DNA of 64,000 bases, taken from NCBI GenBank assembly GCA_004352715.1, contig SCFE01000111.1, positions 564,580 through 628,579 of the forward strand, in the 5' to 3' direction. This stretch comes from Hofstenia miamia (taxonomy: Eukaryota; Xenacoelomorpha; Acoela). Positions 50,312 to 61,865 of the stretch are shown in pieces. Position 1 is the first letter of the stretch, and each line of letters opens with the position of its first letter. Position numbers and translations under genes: made by a program. The notes below the pieces were generated by a model that saw only the letters and a program-made list of their open reading frames with translations, made no database searches and was not told where the DNA came from.

Positions 50312-50489
50312 TAAATAATTCTTTATTGAAAATGACTAACTTACTATTTTAAACCTGCCACGAAATTCATTAAACTATTGAAGAGGAAAAGCAAAAGAAA
50401 AAATTTAATTTTTTTGATTAATTAGTCTCCAGCAGTAGGGGAAAAATATATAAAATACATATATACATGCTCATTAATTTAGATTTAAG

Positions 50490-50569
50490 CAAGAAAGACT
50501 GATGAATTTGCAGCATTGGAAAGCGCCATCACACGAGACGAAAAGCTACTAGCAGAACATTTCAATTAA
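50490..50569 (+). CDS. Short coding-like segment ending in stop (right copy)
   Basis: Mirror of 28,494-28,573: RKTDEFAALESAITRDEKLL then AEHFN and TAA. It begins after an ATTTAAG acceptor-like site. It lies between the mariner element and the MAKDEIDREH start on the same strand. Confidence 0.35.
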
Positions 50570-50593
50570 TTTAGCGTTTGAAATCAAAGAACA

Positions 50594-50797
50594 ATGGCTA
50601 AAGACGAAATAGATAGAGAGCACAGTTCAAGATTGTTCATATTCTGCAAAAACATCAATGCTTTCCAACAGAAAGTGCTGGAAATGCAAGGGCCAGCATT
50701 CGACATTCGAACTCAGATGTGTGCAATGAACGGCTACAACGTCTGCATCTCCTATCTTTTTAAAACAATTAAATCGACCGGAATATGGATATTTCTA
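50594..50797 (+). CDS. Candidate exon with start codon, MAKDEIDREH (right copy)
   Basis: ATG at 50,594 follows an in-frame TGA, so translation can only start here if this is a 5' exon. Sixty-eight codons run to a CTA|GTAAGT donor at 50,798. Possible downstream exons on the same strand are 54,418-54,564 and 55,774-56,067, and a fragment ending at 53,827. If these form one gene it spans about 5.5 kb. The phases between them could not be fully reconciled. The family is unrecognised. Confidence 0.45.
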
Positions 50798-52288
50798 GTA
50801 AGTAGTTAAATTATGATTGTAGTCTACTAGTGAATTTACTTTCTTCAATTGTGAAAATTAATTAAATATGAAATAGTCACACATAAACAAATAAGAAACA
50901 GATTCTTGTTTTTAACTTACAAGTATCACAACGAGCAAATAATGTCATTTTTTACTAAGAAGTCAGAGATTTATATAATTCCTCGTTGAGATTGAAATAT
51001 AATTATAGTTGATTCCCTAGAACATTCAAACAAATATCCTGATGCTCGATTCTAAATTCCTAGGTCAGGCTGAAAAATACATTAACATGACTTTTTTAAA
51101 GAAAACCTTTACATTGATTAAATATGTATCTTATCAAAATTTATTTTTTAAAAACAATGAAGGTGTCAATTCCAGTAAATAGTTGAGTGGTTAGCTAAGA
51201 GTTGAAGACAAATCTCCCACAATCGATTAATTTCAGTCAGATATTGATATAATAAATCAAAAAATATATTTGATTTTCTACAACCACCTCTGAGTAAGAT
51301 AAAAGTGTGAAAGTTAAATGAAAACCAGAATTAAAAATTTAATTCAAATGAATGGTGGAGTCTATTTGTTTTGCATTGCCGACTAATTCAATTGCTTAGA
51401 TTCCTTAAAATAACAATTTTGAAAAGTGTGCAAAAAATAACTATTGAAACGTTTTTAAAAAATATCAAAATAAATTGAAAACGAAACGCTATTTTTAGTT
51501 CAAAGATGTAAAGGCTAAAATCTAAAACAAGCACAGTAATTTCTAGTAGTGGAATGAAGTTACCTTTGAATTTGGCGTAAACTATGCTTTTAAAACAAAC
51601 AGTAAAAGTCAATTACTTTTAGCTGCATTCTACCGCAATAAACTTGAAACACGATTCAGGTCATAAAAACAAGAAATAGGTGAGTAAAACATTATTTAAA
51701 GGATGCTAACGTTATATTACAATAGTCACTATCAAAAGGCAAAGAATAAAAGAGAAAAAACGAGTAATTCAAAAAAACTAATTACGTTTTTCGGAAACAA
51801 TGAAAGCATTTCTGCCGTTCTATTTCTATTGCGATTGGGAAGATTTGTTTTTATGGTTTCCAACAAAACTCAATCTGCATCATCGTCGATAAAGATAAAT
51901 CACGAAATTACCTCAAGCGAAACTTATATCGATTGAAAAATACATTTTAAGTCTTCAATTACAAAATGCGATGAGCAGTGAATGAAACATTACGAACAAA
52001 TGTTCCAACATACCACTCGCTTATATGAGGTTAAAATCAAATAATATCTAAAACAGCTACTATATTTAATCAATCACTATGCCGAATGAAACGCGTTGAT
52101 TTAAAATAAACAGTAAAATTTTACTACAGAAAACTAAGGCATGATTCCTACGCCATTTATACTGTAGATAGTAACTGGAAACTTCTGGCCTGATAACCTC
52201 TTAACTTTATTATAAAGACGGCTGATACAGATCAGTGAAATAATTCAGCTAATAAATCGCATATACTAGCAACGCAACTATAATAAAG
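50743..52288. repeat. Direct duplicate, inner copy (right arm)
   Basis: The stretch recurs at 52,290-53,799 after the N at 52,289 (offset 1,547). It carries the same allele-like base as the left inner copy (GTTCCAAC near 52,008, which is TTGGAAC on the other strand). Confidence 0.85.
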
Positions 52289-52289
52289 N

Positions 52290-53799
52290 CTGCATCTCCT
52301 ATCTTTTTAAAACAATTAAATCGACCGGAATATGGATATTTCTAGTAAGTAGTTAAATTATGATTGTAGTCTACTAGTGAATTTACTTTCTTCAATTGTG
52401 AAAATTAATTAAATATGAAATAGTCACACATAAACAAATAAGAAACAGATTCTTGTTTTTAACTTACAAGTATCACAACGAGCAAATAATGTCATTTTTT
52501 ACTAAGAAGTCAGAGATTTATATAATTCCTCGTTGAGATTGAAATATAATTATAGTTGATTCCCTAGAACATTCAAACAAATATCCTGATGCTCGATTCT
52601 AAATTCCTAGGTCAGGCTGAAAAATACATTAACATGACTTTTTTAAAGAAAACCTTTACATTGATTAAATATGTATCTTATCAAAATTTATTTTTTAAAA
52701 ACAATGAAGGTGTCAATTCCAGTAAATAGTTGAGTGGTTAGCTAAGAGTTGAAGACAAATCTCCCACAATCGATTAATTTCAGTCAGATATTGATATAAT
52801 AAATCAAAAAATATATTTGATTTTCTACAACCACCTCTGAGTAAGATAAAAGTGTGAAAGTTAAATGAAAACCAGAATTAAAAATTTAATTCAAATGAAT
52901 GGTGGAGTCTATTTGTTTTGCATTGCCGACTAATTCAATTGCTTAGATTCCTTAAAATAACAATTTTGAAAAGTGTGCAAAAAATAACTATTGAAACGTT
53001 TTTAAAAAATATCAAAATAAATTGAAAACGAAACGCTATTTTTAGTTCAAAGATGTAAAGGCTAAAATCTAAAACAAGCACAGTAATTTCTAGTAGTGGA
53101 ATGAAGTTACCTTTGAATTTGGCGTAAACTATGCTTTTAAAACAAACAGTAAAAGTCAATTACTTTTAGCTGCATTCTACCGCAATAAACTTGAAACACG
53201 ATTCAGGTCATAAAAACAAGAAATAGGTGAGTAAAACATTATTTAAAGGATGCTAACGTTATATTACAATAGTCACTATCAAAAGGCAAAGAATAAAAGA
53301 GAAAAAACGAGTAATTCAAAAAAACTAATTACGTTTTTCGGAAACAATGAAAGCATTTCTGCCGTTCTATTTCTATTGCGATTGGGAAGATTTGTTTTTA
53401 TGGTTTCCAACAAAACTCAATCTGCATCATCGTCGATAAAGATAAATCACGAAATTACCTCAAGCGAAACTTATATCGATTGAAAAATACATTTTAAGTC
53501 TTCAATTACAAAATGCGATGAGCAGTGAATGAAACATTACGAACAAATGTTTCAACATACCACTCGCTTATATGAGGTTAAAATCAAATAATATCTAAAA
53601 CAGCTACTATATTTAATCAATCACTATGCCGAATGAAACGCGTTGATTTAAAATAAACAGTAAAATTTTACTACAGAAAACTAAGGCATGATTCCTACGC
53701 CATTTATACTGTAGATAGTAACTGGAAACTTCTGGCCTGATAACCTCTTAACTTTATTATAAAGACGGCTGATACAGATCAGTGAAATAATTCAGCTAA
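52290..53799. repeat. Direct duplicate, outer copy (right arm)
   Basis: Second copy, ending at the N at 53,800, about 36 nt shorter than the inner copy. It carries the other base (GTTTCAAC), as in the left outer copy. Confidence 0.85.
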
Positions 53800-53800
53800 N

Positions 53801-53827
53801 AATGGAATCATGCTTCACATACTCGAA
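53801..53827 (+). CDS. Exon fragment abutting a gap
   Basis: Twenty-seven bases after the N lead to a good donor (GAA|GTAAGT). All are coding-compatible, for example MESCFTYS in one frame. The left arm lacks 23 of these bases because its contig ends at the mirrored donor (25,227). So the right arm holds sequence missing on the left, and part of an exon probably lies in the gap. Confidence 0.3.
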
Positions 53828-54417
53828 GTAAGTGTTTTCATAAAGAACATGAGAGATCCCTGTGACATCGTAAATGAAAGCAGTGAAATGTGAGCAATTA
53901 TTTTGGAAACAGACTTCTTATGTTTCAAAGAGTTTACTCGAACACCTCTAACAAAGAATTTTTAAGTGCTTTTTAAGAAATCACTACAGATGGCAGGAGA
54001 AAATGTCAACAATTCATAAGCCAATAATTAATTGCTTCAAAACTGAAAATTAAATACTTCATTGACAAATGATAAATCATTAGTAAAAATTATTTTATAA
54101 AAAACTTTTTTCTAAAACCATTGTCTACAAGTCATATTCTCAGCTCAAAGCAGATTTAAAGCCAAAACGGGCTTATTAACACTATATAGAGCCAAATATT
54201 TAATTAGAAATAAATGTTGAAAAATTGATGAAAACTTGCATAAAATATTTGTAGAAAATGAGAGGAAAAAGTTAAAAAGTAGATGAGAAACATTTAAAAG
54301 AAGATATAATTTCAATAATGAAAGAAAACATTGAGTTGATTCAGTCGATGACGCTTGCTAATTGTTAGGAAGAAATGGATTGTTAAAATTAGATGTCTAA
54401 CCTTCAAACTCAATTAG
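53828..54417. other. Probable intron or intergenic stretch
   Basis: AT-rich, with no coding signal. It runs from a GTAAGT donor to an AATTAG acceptor-like site. Confidence 0.35.
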
Positions 54418-54564
54418 AATGCTGAAATTGTAAGATTAGTCTATTGCATGCTAATTGTTGATGACGAAATTCGTGTAAAGAGAAAGCAAATGTCGAAGGC
54501 GAGGGCGTTACAACAGCAGCATCAGAAAGCCTACTTTCCTCAAGAACAAATAAAAGAAGGATGA
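54418..54564 (+). CDS. Coding-like exon rich in Lys and Gln (right copy)
   Basis: Mirror of 24,487-24,633: 48 codons to TGA, including DDEIRVKRKQMSKARALQQQ. It has its own stop, which conflicts with simple splicing into the CxCC exon unless a donor inside it is used. Confidence 0.45.
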   Translation, partial: NAEIVRLVYCMLIVDDEIRVKRKQMSKARALQQQHQKAYFPQEQIKEG

Positions 54565-55773
54565 TAAATTTGCGTAGACATCAAAACGAACGTGTGAAAA
54601 AAATTTAATATTTTAAAGAAATTATGCATTACAGTAACAAAAGCATTTTGAATTAACAACCACATCAGCAAGGTGGAATGCTTTTCACGCATTAAGAAAT
54701 AAGATTGTTTTTTAAATTACAAACCAACTAACATCCTGCATTAAGAAAATGTGTAAAAAAACTATCTACTCTATAACACACAAATTCAGCACTCTCTGCG
54801 AAAAGTATAAGACAAAGATAAACTTTTGAATTGGGTAGCTCATCTCAACTTTCTACGTTCAAATAAAATAAAGCTAAAAGCGTTCGATTAGAGCATGCTA
54901 CACAAAAACATTTTTCGAGAATTTCTTCCAGGAAGAAATAAAATTCGTGAAATATGCAAATTTCAAAATTTTAAAAATTCAAATGTACAATGATGTACAA
55001 TTTACAAATATTCAATCAAAATATACAATGATGTGCTTTACAATGACATTGATTTTTGTTTTGTTTTAGTGCCACCATCATTTTAGTTAAAGTTTGTCAA
55101 ACTTACTTTTCGGCTTTTATATTGAGATTTCTTTAGAATCAAATTTCATTCTGAACATTTTGAAATTCCTTAAAAGTCGCGAATTTTTCAATCCAGATAA
55201 AATACGTAAAATAAGTATTATCTAAAAGAGGCATCCATTTGGATACCCTGGAAAATGGGCATGCTAAAAGTGCATCGTTTACAGCCTGAGTTTTGCAATA
55301 TTTATATTACATACAAGTGACATGTTTGTGGATTAGGGTTAACCTATACCCAAGCTTCTCATCTGCTTTCTATTAAAAAGCAATGAAATTTTAATCTAAA
55401 AGCTATTATTGTAAAAATCATGTGCTAAATTACGTTAAATTCTATTGTTGCAATTTACGAATTCCAAATCAAGCATAGATAATCGGAATTGACATTTTGG
55501 TGAAGACACAGCTCAAAATTTCTGAATATATAATTACCTTGTAAAAAATTTATATTTTAGGAAGAATTTCAAAAAAGATAATCAAAGAAAAAATATTTCA
55601 TTTAGAATAATGAGAATAAAGTGAAACAAGATGTCTGAGAATTTCGCGACTTTACAAACAAAACACAAATAACAATAAATGTCATCAATATTATGTAACA
55701 ATGGTATTAAAGATTGTAGAAAATTATGTAGATCAAATTGGATATAATTCTCTGAAATAAACTATGTATTTAG
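54565..55773. other. Probable intron or intergenic stretch
   Basis: Mirror of 23,278-24,486. No coding signal. Confidence 0.35.
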
Positions 55774-56067
55774 GCTAATGAGCATTTGGAAGAAGACTTC
55801 AAGCCGCTACTAAGAAAGTACACCAGGCGAGAAGCAGACAAAGTGATATGGGTAAATCCTATCCTAAGCAGCGCCAACAACTACATAGAACAGGTGTGCA
55901 AATTTCAAGACAAAGTATTTCGTCACATGGAGCACTTTGTCAGTTGCGACTGCTGTACGGACAAACATGGACAATTGCAGATCTACGAGTTACCCGATCT
56001 TATAGGCGAGATAGTGAATCTATGGAAGAATTCTACAGCTAAACAGTCGACAAACCCCATTAAATGA
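55774..56067 (+). CDS. Terminal coding exon with CxCC cluster (right copy)
   Basis: After GTATTTAG it is open for 97 codons to TGA, identical to the left copy. Cysteines lie at exon residues 58, 60 and 61, and a hydrophobic-acidic C-terminal helix (ELPDLIGEIVNLW) follows. AATAAA at about 56,192 could serve as a polyadenylation signal. The product is not recognised. The segment before the cysteines is predicted helical by eye, suggesting a structural or scaffold role, which is a guess. Confidence 0.65.
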   Translation, partial: ANEHLEEDFKPLLRKYTRREADKVIWVNPILSSANNYIEQVCKFQDKVFRHMEHFVSCDCCTDKHGQLQIYELPDLIGEIVNLWKNSTAKQSTNPIK

Positions 56068-58394
56068 AAAAAATTGATTTTGTTATTTTCATTGAATTGC
56101 GCTGCGTTCATTAAATACTGTTCCTTTAAATAGAGGTGTGATGTTAATAAGAAGTGAGAGGAAGTAAATTATTTTCTGTTGGTAGTATAACAATAAAATA
56201 GACATACACATCTATATGAATTAATTTATTTTGGATTGTTAAGGTAAAATGATTAGCTTTAATTGAATTTTAAGAAACCATTGCGAGTATTATAATCAAA
56301 TCTTAGGAAATATTCATCGTAAATAGTACATTTAATAGCAAAAGAAATAGGTGGTTAATCTGGGTCAAGATGCATGTATAACAAAACCAAGAGTTTGCGA
56401 ATTATTCTAAGAGCCCATGTTTCTAATCACTGACCTTGTGGAAACTTAGAATGACCGAAGTCTATATAACTTGTCTAAAGCTGATAAATGGAGAGCACTG
56501 GTCCGCAAAGAACACCTTTGAAACATGAATCCATACAAACTTAAAGATTTGATATACATTCACATACATACAATATATTAAAGAAGTTGCATTGGAGGTG
56601 TAAATGCAAGAATGAATCAAAGACTGTTAAAAAGAGTATGACTGAAATATGCTACATGACATGAATAAACTAGTTTTGCATCTAATTTCCAAGCTTTATG
56701 TGAGATAAAACCTCACAATGTCATAGACATGTGTCACTATCAATGATTATTCGTAGATCTAACAGAAGCAAATTGCGAATAATTATTGATTTAGGTGTTT
56801 ATACAAAGGTATGCGTTCTCATTCTTGCAATTATAAGATGTGAATATCACTTTACTGTCTTAGCAATGTCTCTCAACATAAATTACATGTTAAGCACTAC
56901 AAAACAATACAGAAATAAATCAATAAATATCTGTAAAAATGCCCGTCGTGTACTTCAAAAATTTTAAAACTAATTAACAGAAAACAAATCTACAAACGGT
57001 GATGAGGATTTTACGACGAAAAATTCAAATTCTAATTAAAAATAGTATTAGATTTCTTTAATGAGGAATTTTCGTTTATGTTGATTAATTGCATTTACAT
57101 AATATATGCATTAAAAAGATAGAACATTTACAAATCAAAGTGAAACATTTATGTAGGCACTGCTTTGAAGTAACAGGGGGAGTGGTGGAAATGTGGTGAA
57201 ATAAGAATGAAATTTCGAATTAAATGAGGACCGTGTTCGAATTCGATTAAATTAACAAATGCGTCAATGCGAGAATAAATTCAGCTGGATTTTGAATGAA
57301 AGGGGAAATAAGCTTCAACAAAAACATTGACTTTCTTACAATGAAGTTTGTAAAACATTTGAAAGAGGCAACTTAATTTTTTTTGAGTCGTGAATCATAA
57401 ATGATTCGGACATACGATTTCAGCAAAGACGTGTGAAAGCAATTAGCAGAGACTTTCGGAGCTTTTAATTCTTAAAAATAATCTATATACCTAATCCCTA
57501 GGCCGACATTCAAGGGTAGACTGCAGTGTTTTTGAAGTTAAATGCTTCGCAAAAAATACAATAACAATGGATCAAAATAGTACTACAAGTAATTGTTCTT
57601 ACTACATAACGGCCAAAGTTGCAAAAAAATCAAAGTTTCAGCAAAAAAAATTTAAACAATTGAAACAAAAACCATTGTAACATTTATAAAAAAAGAAACC
57701 AAATCATATTTGAAAAACTTAAATTTTTGAACTTTTCCAATTCGCAATGACGTTTCTCAAATTAAAATTCGGCCTGGGCTAAATTTGCTACAAATTTATC
57801 TGATATAGAAAGAATTTCATCAATGGTACCCGTCAACAAGCCAATCACCGCACCCTACTGTCAACAACATTGCTATATCACGCTGTCTTAAACGTGTCTT
57901 AAGCAAAGTGTGTATAAACATTACAACCATGGTAACTAACCTTGCATATTCTTTAATACATTAACTAAGATGTAATGCTAAAACAGGAGGATTTAATAAG
58001 CCATTAGCATATTAATCTAATAATCAACATAATAAAACAGGAAAAAAACGTTATAGAATACACTTATCTGGAAGCAATCCAATGCATTTCAAAGTGAGAT
58101 GGTAAATGTGACAATAACAATATAAAGTGCATGCTTCTGATTAAAAATTTTAATAATCAAGCCAAGATCGAAATTGGTACTAAGTTAAATATAGACATTC
58201 TATGTTATTGATAATTGCAAAAATAGAAAAACAACGGAAGTGCGGCATATAAATTTTGAGAGGCGCTTCCTAAATTAATTGACGAATAATGAAGCAAAGC
58301 TTAACTGTTTTCCTTAGTAAATAGACGTCTAATGGGTACTAATAATAGCTGCGAACGCGATATAAGTTGCATTTAACAAATAGTCGCTATTTAA
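56068..58394. other. 3' flank and non-coding stretch (right arm)
   Basis: It contains the probable polyadenylation signal near 56,192. No other gene is seen. Mirror of 20,666-22,983. Confidence 0.45.
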
Positions 58395-60988
58395 TCAGCG
58401 TGGGACCCAAGGTTGTCTCGAAATATCACAAAGACACCGGCGCCATATAGAATATGTACGCAGAAGTCTAGAACATGATCGTCAAAGACGATAATTCTAG
58501 AATTTCATTAAAATAATACACGGACGTAACATGTATAAAAGGACCTAAGTAGCTCTAAACGATTATAATTAGGGACAATTTGTCAACGAGCCAAGCCGAG
58601 CATGAGCAGAGAATTGGATATACAACGAACCCAAAACGAGCTTTTTTTCATTCAATACGCATTTCTTATAATGTTATTTTAGAAATGTTTATTAAATAAT
58701 AGGAACTGCATGCAAAAAATTCTGAGCACAATATTTTTCAAAAAAAAAATATCGAGCTGAAACGAGCCTCATTGAAAGACTTTCCGAGGCGAGGCAAGCT
58801 TAGAAATTTCGATTCGTTGACAAATCTCATTAGGTGATATCGGGGCAGATTGGACCGGTTTATTTTCAACATCATATCATGTGTAGCTAAAAAATATTCG
58901 GCAGATTTGAGTACGCAAGACAGAAGATTGATCTTTGAAAATCTTAGGATGATAAATAGAAATTTTTTTTAAGTTTTAGTTCCAGTAAGTAATCCTGAAA
59001 ATTGCAATGGTATTCCAACCTGCTCTAAAATTTTTGAAACTGGTTGGAACAATGTAACCTTTTTTTGAAAAAGGTTTAGAAATACTAGATAAACGCAAAT
59101 AATGAAACAATTCCAAAAAATGTAAAATGAATCAGAGAAGTCATAAATAGAATGCTAATTGATGCAAAAACTAAATGTGAGCAAAGTTTCGTTGTCTACC
59201 GCTTCGTTCATTTGCCCAAGAGTAAGTGTAACAATGGATAAAATCTTCACCAAGTAGCGAAATAGAGGTCGCAGCTAAAAGATAAAAGCAATTCATTTAT
59301 TTTCATTTGATGAAATCAAATTTCATTTGAAACAGGATATTAAAATGGTTGATATCCAACTCTAAACGAAATAAAAACCAAATAGTAAAATTGGTTTGGT
59401 TATGATACTAATACACTGGAAACAATTTCAAATGTTTTGTGCGAAACTAGTTTAATCCCAAATATATGTATATACGCATATATTTCATGGAATTGAAATT
59501 TAACTTGAAAATAGAAATGTGAAGGAATGAAATTTTTTTCGAAATAATAGCATATAATGAAAATAGTTCATCATGTGATATAATCATCTCACTTCAGTTT
59601 TTAGTAATATACCAGCATACTTTTCACAACTAACCTATTTTCTTATTAAACAATGCAGGGCCGAAAATGAATAAAAATGTAGTTCTAGAATCAATAGCTA
59701 GAAAAATTTAGAGACTTAGACGGCCTGTTTTACCTATTAATATACCTAAAATTTAATAAATATCCGATTTTGCCCTAGTCGCAATATTCTATCTGCTCCA
59801 GAAGTTGCCTACCCTGAAAACTTATTGCGGCTCTAATTGATAACCAGCCGAGGTAAGTTCCAATTTTGTGTCGAGCAAATTAATCCAAGAAGACACTATA
59901 CTGCAAAATGTACTCTCTAAATGTCTCATTAGATTTTATGCCTCACTTGCTTTCAGATGACACTCTTGTAAACATCAACATCAAAAATATATAGCAAAAA
60001 TTGGAAAACCCTCAATACTACAATAAAAAATTCATTGTCAGACTCATACCACGAAAATTTCATTTATTGATGAGTAAAATAAATATTAATTGTTTATGAT
60101 CACATTAAAATAGGATCTAAAGCTGGCTTCTAACGATTACTCCTTCTGCACACTAGTCATTTTGGTTTCTAATTCCCTGTGAGTAAAAGGGTAGCCACCT
60201 GTAATTGTGCACAGTACATTTTAGTATCACATTCACAAGGTCCCCTTTTTAGGAAATTTTATTAATTTTGCTTTGAATTCCTTTGCGGTTTAGTGTAAAT
60301 TGGAATTAGATTAACCATGACATTCCCACAATTAAATTATTATTATCAAACTTGTTTGATTTTCTTTAACTAAAATTGTCCAAATAAATTTTTGTTAGTA
60401 TACATTTTTCTCAACAGAGATACATAAAAAGGAATGCAAAGTACTATGCAATTTGACTAACCGTGAGATGCCAGCTTAGCGGAATTAAGTATGACCAATG
60501 GGAATGAAAAATTAAAGATTTCTTAAAAATAGCAAACAGTTTCTACAGAAAGCGGATTTAAAGTTAAAACTAATTATTTCCTATTACAGAATATTATAAG
60601 AGTGAGATTTCTAAGTATGCGAATTTTATTACAGCCCATAGGCCTATGCATTTCATTTTCATATCTGACCTCAATTTGGAAAGTAATGCTAAATTAATAA
60701 AAAGTATTTGCATATTAACTAACTATACTACTTTTACTTTGCTCTTCCAAGTTTAAAAATATGCATGGTGTTTATTCTATTTAATCATTTACAATGCTAT
60801 AACAGTCGACAGACGATTTCAGTTTTCATAGTATTGGCCTAAAAACCATTGCTGCAGGATCACGAAAAATTGATTGTAATTAAATTAATTGCAATTGATT
60901 GCAGTTCAATTAATTGAATTACGTGACTACCAATTAAGAATTAATTGATTGCATTGACCAATAAATTGCAATAAAAATACAGAAAATA
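58395..60988. other. Clean partner of the corrupted left segment
   Basis: This sequence has ordinary composition and lacks the GAATTGAATT bias of its partner. No gene is seen. It gives the reference against which 18,060-20,665 can be judged. Confidence 0.6.
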
Positions 60989-61318
60989 TTGTCCCATACA
61001 GATTTCTCAAGTTCTACGGGGTTAATAGACTTCCTGACAATTCCAAGAAAAGGAGAAGATATATCTGAGTTGCGGACACATCATGTGAAATTCAACTCGA
61101 TTCAGAAATCCCTCCAACGGTATGCAATGAGTATTGCAGATGCTCGGTCACTCGGTGATGATATTATGATGGATTACTCGGACATGGCCAAATATTTCGC
61201 GTCTGATATTGATATTGCTCATTCTAAAGAATTCGAGGCGGCCATCTCGAGAATCCAGGAAAACGTGGCTGACTCTTTCTGTTTAAGAAAACAATTCAGT
61301 TCCTATCTTGTTGCTTAA
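60989..61318 (+). pseudogene. Transposon-like protein remnant, open only in right arm
   Basis: An open frame of 109 codons ends at TAA, without an ATG at its upstream edge. It reads FNSIQKSLQRYAMSIADARS, then YSDMAKYFASDIDIAHSKEF and AAISRIQENVADSF. From memory, this order (F..I.K.LQ, then DAR.L.D, then Y.A...DI.HS.EFE) resembles a region near the C terminus of transposase-like proteins found in many protist and invertebrate genomes, possibly hAT-related. That is weak evidence. The corresponding left-arm sequence (about 17,725-18,055) is frame-broken by the corruption. No flanking terminal repeats were found. Confidence 0.4.
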
Positions 61319-61767
61319 ACAGACAACTTGAAAAAACTTAAATAGACGATTTTGCATTACTGATCGTGAAACAAAGATAAGGACGAATTGTACTTAGTAC
61401 CAAATTCCTCCTGCCAACTTCTAATCTGGTGAAATGGTTCTTTTCTACAGCAAAATGATGTATTTGAATCACCGTCAATCATTGTCACCATAAATGTTGA
61501 GGAACAAATTTTTCTCAAGCTAAATGCACGGTTTTACAACAAAGAACTCATTTCAACTCTATGCTAATCCGTCAACAATTAATTGCAATTAATTGATATT
61601 TTGACAAGAATTATCAATTTAATTGATTGTTTAACAAATAATTAACTATTTGATTGAAAATCAATTTTTTCGGAACCCCTGCATTGCTGTCTCAAGTAGT
61701 ACCCTATGTGATTACTGCGTATAATTTACATTAGTCGTCATGATCTATAGTTACCTAGCAGGTGAAC

Positions 61768-61781
61768 TTGTGTTAACAGCC

Positions 61782-61850
<69 letters not shown>

Positions 61851-61865
61851 AGGCTGTTAACACAA
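61768..61865. repeat. Second fold-back at a (TA)n tract
   Basis: TTGTGTTAACAGCC at 61,768 runs into (TA)n and returns as GGCTGTTAACACAA at 61,852-61,865, immediately before an N gap. The fold centre is near 61,816. This repeats the arrangement at 39,500-39,541: unique flank, TA tract, inverted flank. Confidence 0.92.

Larger units (their letters stand above)
39542..61780 (-). repeat. Right arm of giant inverted repeat (about 22.2 kb)
   Basis: Reverse complement of 17,261-39,499. It is clean to its outer end, unlike the left arm, and contains the better copy of the outermost 3.4 kb. Junction Ns at 44,666, 52,289 and 53,800 lie near, but not at, the mirror positions of left-arm Ns. Confidence 0.97.

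Noticed and set aside
51623-51679. 57-nt mini-exon with TTACTTTTAG acceptor and GTGAGT donor (repeated near 53,170)
   Set aside because: Splice sites are good, but the frame is ambiguous: one frame ends in a stop at the donor and the others contain stops. It lies inside a duplicated, uncertain region.
51703-51936. 77-codon plus frame (copies at 53,250, and minus at 25,580 and 27,127)
   Set aside because: Composition is chance-like, an overlapping opposite-strand frame is equally long, and no motif is seen.
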